Part shown: positions 58,881 to 64,000 of the stretch, piece after piece
Layout: every line of letters starts with the position of its first letter
Numbering within the stretch: the first letter of the stretch is position 1
Assembly: GCA_023101885.1 (NCBI GenBank)
Contig: JALPQD010000387.1
Coordinates: 1,747,223 to 1,811,222, forward strand
DNA length: 64,000 bases
Source: Typhlomys cinereus
Lineage: Eukaryota > Chordata > Mammalia > Rodentia > Platacanthomyidae
Reading direction: 5' to 3'
Notes under the pieces: model-generated
Databases searched by the model: none
Told to the model about the DNA's origin: nothing
What the model saw: only the letters and a program-made list of their open reading frames with translations
Made by a program: the position numbers and the translations under genes

Positions 58881-59876
58881 TGACTGAAAGTTTTACAAGT
58901 AAGTGTTTAAAAAATTATTCCCTGAGAAAAAATAAAGGGTCCAAATTTGAAGTATCTGCCAATTTCTGATCCCATCATTGTGGATTTCATTCCATGAACA
59001 TAATAATAACCCACTTGCAAAATTCCTGAAAATTCTGTAGTCAGATTTAACAAGCCATGAGCCAACTCTAGTATACCTCTGGTTGAATTCTATGGGAAAT
59101 GTACTTCCATGATTATTTTTTTCTGATTTTCATTCATGCCTTTATATAACCACCAGGCTGATAGCTTTTGGAATCATGATAGCAAGCAACATATAAGAAG
59201 TCAATCTATAGGCTATGGAAAATATTCTTCATGGAGACATTATAGGTTATTTGGATTTGGGTTTATATCTATTGATTTTAAAATCAGGATAAGATTTTTG
59301 CCACAGGTAAACATGTGTATCATCTTTGAGAGAAAATAATACATTTAAAGTGGAACACCAGGGACATTACTTTGGATGAAATTTGGGTCCATACTAAAGG
59401 TGCATCACAATGTTGACATGTGTATACATCTTTCTTTGTACCAACATTATCCTCTAATATATGCACAGAGGTACTGTAATTTTAAACAAGGAAAATATAT
59501 TTTCCTGTGTTGCTCTCCTTCTGCTTCATCTCCCCAGGAAGTCATTCAATTACATCCCATTATTCTCTTTGACCCCAGTGGGTGTACCACGGCCAGATTG
59601 CCTCTCTTTATCACTCCAATGACCTCCTTCTACAAGTCTCTCATATTGCCCTACTACCTACTGCCTTTGAAACACAGAGAGAAGCCTGAATTTCCACATT
59701 AAAAGGGAGAAGTTTTGAGATGTAAGGAAAGGAAAAATCGAAGAGAATAATTGTTCAAATATTTATGTAAAGGCCCTTCCAATGTATATGGTCTTTCTGT
59801 CTCCTTCCTCTAGATCCAAATGTAAAGGGAAGTACTGCATTTTTCACATCCCAACATCCACATTGCCATTTTACAT
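58881..59876. other. Intergenic, nothing recognised
   Basis: The 108-residue open frame at 59376-59702 has no domain I recognise. Judged non-coding. Confidence 0.4.
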
Positions 59877-59916
59877 GTATTAGTCAGGGTTTTCTAGAGC
59901 CACAGAATCAACAGAA

Positions 59917-59966
<50 letters not shown>

Positions 59967-60260
59967 TTTATTGACTTGACTTACGAGATTTGGCCAAGGT
60001 AGTCATATGGCTGCCAGTAGCTGCTTAGTCCAGTAGTCCAGTGAGTGACAGCTGAAGGCTGGAGGATTCCTGGAGAGTTTTAGTCACGTTGAAGATTTGG
60101 AGGCTTGGAGAGCTGGAGGGTCCAAGAAGCCAGGCGGTAGGAGGGAAGACCATTTTCTAGCAGTCTTTCCAAAGTCTTTTGTTCTATGGTTTCTTTTTAT
60201 CTAGTCTGCTACTTGGAGGTTCCAATCAGATCTAGGGCTAGTCTTTGATTGATCTGGATA
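59877..60260. mobile_element. Interspersed repeat with (TA)n core, family unsure
   Basis: ATTAGTCAGGGTTTTCTAGA followed by GCCACAGAATCAACAGAATG and a TA microsatellite (about 59920-59963) is a common mammalian repeat start. The rest (TAGTCCAGTGAGTGACAGCT) fits, but I cannot give the family name safely. Confidence 0.6.
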
Positions 60261-60697
60261 ATTTCTTTAGGTAGCCTGACAAGTGTGGTCAAGATAGCAC
60301 CTAAGATTAACCATACATTACACTATGTAGTATTAACCAATTGGACAAACCCAAATTATTTCAACAAGATTTCAACTCTTATCATTTCAACTCTTATGCA
60401 ATATTGTTTTCTTCTATTATTAAAATCTTACTGACAGTCTGAACAACTCCATTCTTTTTTATTTCCCACAATAAACTAAAGGGACCAAAGCCATCACAGC
60501 AATCTATCTGTGCTATTCCAGTCTCTGTGTGTGCACTGGTGAAATGGATAAAACAGGTAAGAGTTACCATGTCTATAGGTTTATTTCATATTAAGAAAGA
60601 TTTTAATACACAACTCTAATAAAAATAAGTTATTCTATAGAAGTAAGCTTCTGAGATGTAATTTAGTTTAAAATAACTTTATTTTAAAATATAGTCA
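60261..60697. other. Intergenic, nothing recognised
   Basis: Unassigned AT-rich sequence. Confidence 0.4.
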
Positions 60698-60880
60698 AGG
60701 GTTAGCCAAATGAGTAGGGGTAAAAGTGCTTGCTATATAAGATGGATAGCCCTCAGTTCAGTTCCTGGAAATCAGAGAAAGGTAGATGGAGAGAACCAGC
60801 TCCAGAAAGTGGTCCTCTGACCTTCTACACATGTGCTATAGGACACACACACACACACATACACATACACGGTAATAAAA
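60698..60880 (+). mobile_element. B3/B4-like SINE, diverged
   Basis: GTTAGCCAAATGAGTAGGGG, TCAGTTCAGTTCCTGGAAAT, AGAGAACCAGCTCCAGAAAG, GTGGTCCTCTGACCTTC and a CA run follow the B3/B4 order. Confidence 0.75.
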
Positions 60881-62057
60881 TTTAAATAATACTCAATCCA
60901 TGTGTAAAATCCAAACAGACATGATGTGTCATACTTAACTGCTTAAATTAATGAGCTCTCTTTTACAACATATAATAGTAAAGCTTCTTTATCATAATAA
61001 TGAAGTGGTAATCACCCTTACATTAACTGTAGTCCATATAAAACCTTTTGACCAGAAAAATTTTATAATGCATCTCAAGTAGCCAAGATTGATTCATCTC
61101 ATTGATTAGTGATGAGCTTTTAATTCTTATAGACAATGCCATATCATTTACCTTATCTTATGCAGCATCTTAAATTTGACCAAAACAAGAGAAGGCACTG
61201 ACTTTTTCCACTTCAAATCATGCTACCTAGTTTGTACTGGTCCTCTCATTAAGAAAGTGTGCATTCAAATGAGAGAACAGGTAACTAAGATGACAAATCA
61301 CAGTTGAATTTCAAGCTGAAAGAGGAAGTCAACAAGGACATAGCAAGATTTCCCATTTTCAATTAATCAGAGCTATATCTCCATTTGTTTCATTTGTAAG
61401 GTGAAAAGACATTTTCAATGCCTGATGTGAAATTTCCTCCAGAGATCTGAGATTCAAGCTGTGCTTTTCCTGCCTCTTTCATTGCTGCCAGTAATAAGTA
61501 TTCTGCAAGGAGAATTTAGCTGACAATTTAGATGATGATGCATCAGCCACAACAGAAAGCACTTTGGCTCTTCCGGAGTGATCTTGATGTTGATTTGTAA
61601 AAGGATTAAAAACCCAAATCTGTCAAAAAGCTAAGATATGATTCAGAGATGATTACACGTGTCACCAAAAAAGCATTGCTAGGATATTTGGAATTTGGTG
61701 TACTATTTCTTTCTTAATTTAAGGTGTCTAAATAAAAAAATGCAGAGATAAGATACTAGCAGCAATTCATGTTAAATCAATTTTCAAAGAACTCAAGGAT
61801 GGCAAAAATGCCTGTGTACTTTAATTATTTCGTAGTAAGTCATACTATTTTTCAGACCACATATATGGGAAATTAAGAGGATTTCATCACAAGTACAAAT
61901 CTGTAAAGCTGTCTAATTGACATTGTTCTATAACAAATTACTTATTTTTAGTTCCATCAAACTCTAGTCCAAACATTATCTGACTTTCCTTTCTTTCATA
62001 CTATTTCTCTCAAAGCTGTGTTTTCCACATATACTCTTTGAAAACTTGCACCGAGTG
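60881..62057. other. Intergenic, nothing recognised
   Basis: About 1.2 kb without recognised elements. Confidence 0.45.
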
Positions 62058-62458
62058 ATGGTTAGTGTTGTCAATTTGACAGGATCCTGAATCATCTAAG
62101 AGACAGGGCTCCAGCCACACCTGTGAGAAAGTATCTAGATTAGCCTCTGGTTAAAAGTGACAGTGAGAGATTTTCTTGATAGGTTAAGTGAGGAAGGAAG
62201 ACCAACCCCAAAGGATGGTGACACCATTCTCTAGGCTTGCTGTCTAGAACTGAATAAAAAAGAGAAAGCGTGGCTAATCCAAGCATCTTCTCTCTCTCTG
62301 ATTCCTGATTGGCTATGATGTAACCAACTTCTTAAGTTTCTGTCACCTTGATTCATCCACCATAGTGAGCTGTAAGCCAAAACAAACCTTTTCTCCTTTA
62401 GATTACTCTACTCAGGATATTTTGCCATAGCAACAGAAAAAAAAAAAAAAAAAAAAAC
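62058..62458 (+). mobile_element. ORR1-like MaLR LTR
   Basis: GATGGTTAGTGTTGTCAATT, GAGAGATTTTCTTGATAGGT, GATTGGCTATGATGTAACC and AGTGAGCTGTAAGCCAAAAC match a common rodent MaLR LTR, a different subfamily from 7022. A 19-21 A run (62438-62458) sits at its right end. Confidence 0.7.
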
Positions 62459-62849
62459 TAAGACACATTGCTTCTTTATATTTCTGTTCTAAGCACTGGA
62501 ATTTTGTCCCTAATATAATCTATTACTATAAATTATGTAAAAAAAATTCTACCAAATATTTCCCCATGTGAGAAGAATGAGGATAAAGCAGTACATGAAT
62601 ACTAACTTTGAGAGGTTGTCTTTCATGGTGTAGACATGATGTTAGCAGAACTATTGATTCAATCTTTAAATAGCTCTTCTAGCATTATAAAAACCATTTT
62701 ATAAGTGAGGAGATTGGTACAACTCAGTTTCACTAGATTCCAAATCCCACACTATATGCTGCATTCAAAATGCTCACTTGACTGAGAAAAAAAAAAAAAG
62801 AAAACATATTCCACAGATCAAGAATAAAAAAAAATTGGAAAGGGTTTTT

Positions 62850-62990
62850 AACACTTTTCAAATAGGAACAACCTCCATCAAGGCTTAGGGAATATTGTTA
62901 AAGATAGGGTAGTAAGAATGTAAGAACCAGAAGGTGGCAAGCAGTGCCCCCATAATAAGGCAGGATTACAGCAGCTGTGCTGGGATGGGT
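62850..62990 (+). mobile_element. L1 3' UTR segment left of LTR
   Basis: GGCTTAGGGAATATTGTTAA and AAGAATGTAAGAACCAGAAG recall another rodent L1 (Lx-like) 3' UTR. Its continuation seems to lie at 63865-64000. Confidence 0.5.
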
Positions 62991-63715
62991 CTCTAAGGTC
63001 TTTGAATGTCTTTGACACTCCCGAAGGCCATCTCCCACTGCTGGGATCACCCTGAAGGGACACTCCTGCTGAGGAACTGACTCCAATCCTCCCAGAGATA
63101 AGACGGCCAACTTCCCTATGAAAGGATTATGGAGATGAGCCCTCCATATCCAACAGACAACTTGGTCTCTAGCCCCAAGTGGGCCCAAGAGCAACCAGGT
63201 CAGGCCCCAATGGGAGCTAACAATGAGAAAAAGCTAGTTTTCCAGGCTTACCTAGGTGGACAAATATGCCTGGCTCTGGCGGCCATGTTTGGCACTTACC
63301 CCTCATGGCACTCTAGTGCCATGAGTCTGCTTCTTGTTCCTTGCTCCTCATGGATTCCATGCCTGGAGTCCATGAGTTTTCTGGCACCCTAGCCCCTCAT
63401 GCCACTTGGAGTTCATTTCTAGCTCCTTTCCTATTTCTCGAGATTCCATACCTGAGGTCTATGAGTTCTCCGGGGTGCTTGCCCCTCATGGCACCTGCCC
63501 CTCATGGCACTAAGGGTGCCATTAGTCCATTTGTAGCTCCATGAGTTCTTCAGGGTACCCTAGAACCTCATGGCACTCCATGTCTGGAGTCCATGAGTGC
63601 CAGACTTTCTGTCCTCTAATAAACTCTACCTTAATCCTCTACATGTATTCTGGTTTCAATCTTTGACCCCATAACACAAGAACCCTACAACATTGGGACA
63701 GTCGTTCCTGTAACA
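62991..63715 (+). mobile_element. Endogenous retrovirus-like LTR (start uncertain)
   Basis: An AATAAA at 63618-63623 (CTCTAATAAACTCTACC) and the end TTCCTGTAACA at 63715 look like the R-U5 part of an LTR. It is followed at once by a primer-binding-site-like segment. The U3 part holds direct repeats with CCATGAGT and CCTCATGGCAC. No TG start could be fixed. Open frames at 62898, 63129 and 63341 are not retroviral proteins. Confidence 0.65.
63290..63600 (+). repeat. Degenerate direct repeats in LTR
   Basis: CCATGAGT occurs near 63319, 63370, 63539 and 63591; CCTCATGSCAC near 63395, 63484, 63500 and 63567. The two motifs alternate. Confidence 0.8.
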
Positions 63716-63716
63716 G

Positions 63717-63734
63717 TTGGCCCCTGAACAGGTA
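63717..63734 (+). promoter_or_regulatory. Candidate primer binding site (tRNA-Lys-like)
   Basis: TTGGCCCCTGAACAGGTA lies one base after the LTR end and resembles the lysine-tRNA primer site of class II retroviruses, with mismatches. Confidence 0.5.
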
Positions 63735-63864
63735 CTCTGTAATATTTGGTGAGAATGTTCCCACATCATTTGGCACCCCAGATGGGACTACCCTGTAACA
63801 TTTGGTAACCACAAAGGGATATTTGACAAACAGAGGAAAAACTATTCCTGCATCAATAAGGTTG
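63735..63864 (+). mobile_element. ERV leader with PBS-like repeats
   Basis: TTTGGTGAGAA (63745), TTTGGCACCCC (63769) and TTTGGTAACC (63801) follow at 25-32 base spacing, each after a CTGTAA or CATCA word. No gag start is seen before L1-like sequence resumes. Confidence 0.45.
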
Positions 63865-64000
63865 ATGCACGTATGAACTCACTGCAGCCCTGTTTACTTC
63901 TGCAAGACCTGCACAAGATTTGGCCTATCGATATTTCATTATCAAAATGGTGGGGAAGTGAGGAAGAGCTCAAGAGACACCACACCTCCCTGACAGACTA
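63865..64000 (+). mobile_element. L1 3' UTR segment right of LTR, runs off window
   Basis: GTATGAACTCACTGCAGCCC, GCAAGACCTGCACAAGATTT and CACACCTCCCTGACAGACTA recall the later part of the same L1 3' UTR as 62850-62990. Confidence 0.5.

Noticed and set aside
63129..63544. Small proteins of 67-87 residues near the right end
   Set aside because: They lie in LTR repeats, overlap each other, and resemble no known protein.

Overview
This window looks like ordinary intergenic DNA from a rodent nuclear genome, with one badly anomalous block in the middle. The rodent call rests on the repeats. There are B1-type SINEs, B3/B4-type SINEs, several copies of a tRNA-headed SINE starting GGGGCTGGAGAGRTGGCTCAG (the B2 / jerboa 'Dip' style of head), many rodent-type LINE-1 3' ends with purine-rich tracts, and ERVL-MaLR LTRs. 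The extended SINE body (GGCGGAAGCGGGG..., GGTTCGCGAATTCG...) is not the mouse or rat B2 tail. I infer a myomorph rodent outside mouse and rat (a jerboa relative is one candidate), but the species is not proven. I found no exon, no functional protein gene, no tRNA gene and no CRISPR array. Layout: 1-18.6 kb holds L1 3' UTR fragments, an old L1 with nested B1 and B2-like SINEs (3.86-6.75 kb), a complete two-LTR MaLR element (7.02-9.04 kb), a MER5-like DNA transposon fossil, several lone MaLR LTRs and a large pyrimidine microsatellite. From 18,591 to 22,333 there is an inverted repeat whose 1,728-bp arms align without indels around a 287-bp spacer; its right arm ends exactly at a 10-N assembly gap (22,334-22,343). 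From 22,344 to about 31,855 the composition is unlike mammalian DNA. First come about 4.6 kb almost without T, then about 3 kb of T/C-rich, A-poor sequence, then about 1.7 kb of C-rich, G-poor sequence. The very long open frames there exist because stop codons need the missing bases. The palindrome, gap and base-depleted blocks together most likely mark a chimeric or failed long-read join. From 31.9 to 64 kb the sequence is normal again. It holds a decayed, internally deleted L1 with an ORF2 remnant (35.4-39.0 kb), a composite L1 insertion flanked by an 18-bp target duplication (45.1-46.6 kb), ancient L1M and L2 fossils, more tRNA-headed SINEs with clear target duplications, an LTR split by a SINE, and near the right end an LTR with a primer-binding-site-like segment that seems to sit inside an L1 3' UTR. 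The genes do not work together as a system: every recognisable coding sequence is a transposon relic. The one feature outside normal expectation is the 18.6-31.9 kb block, and I read it as technical unless raw reads show otherwise.
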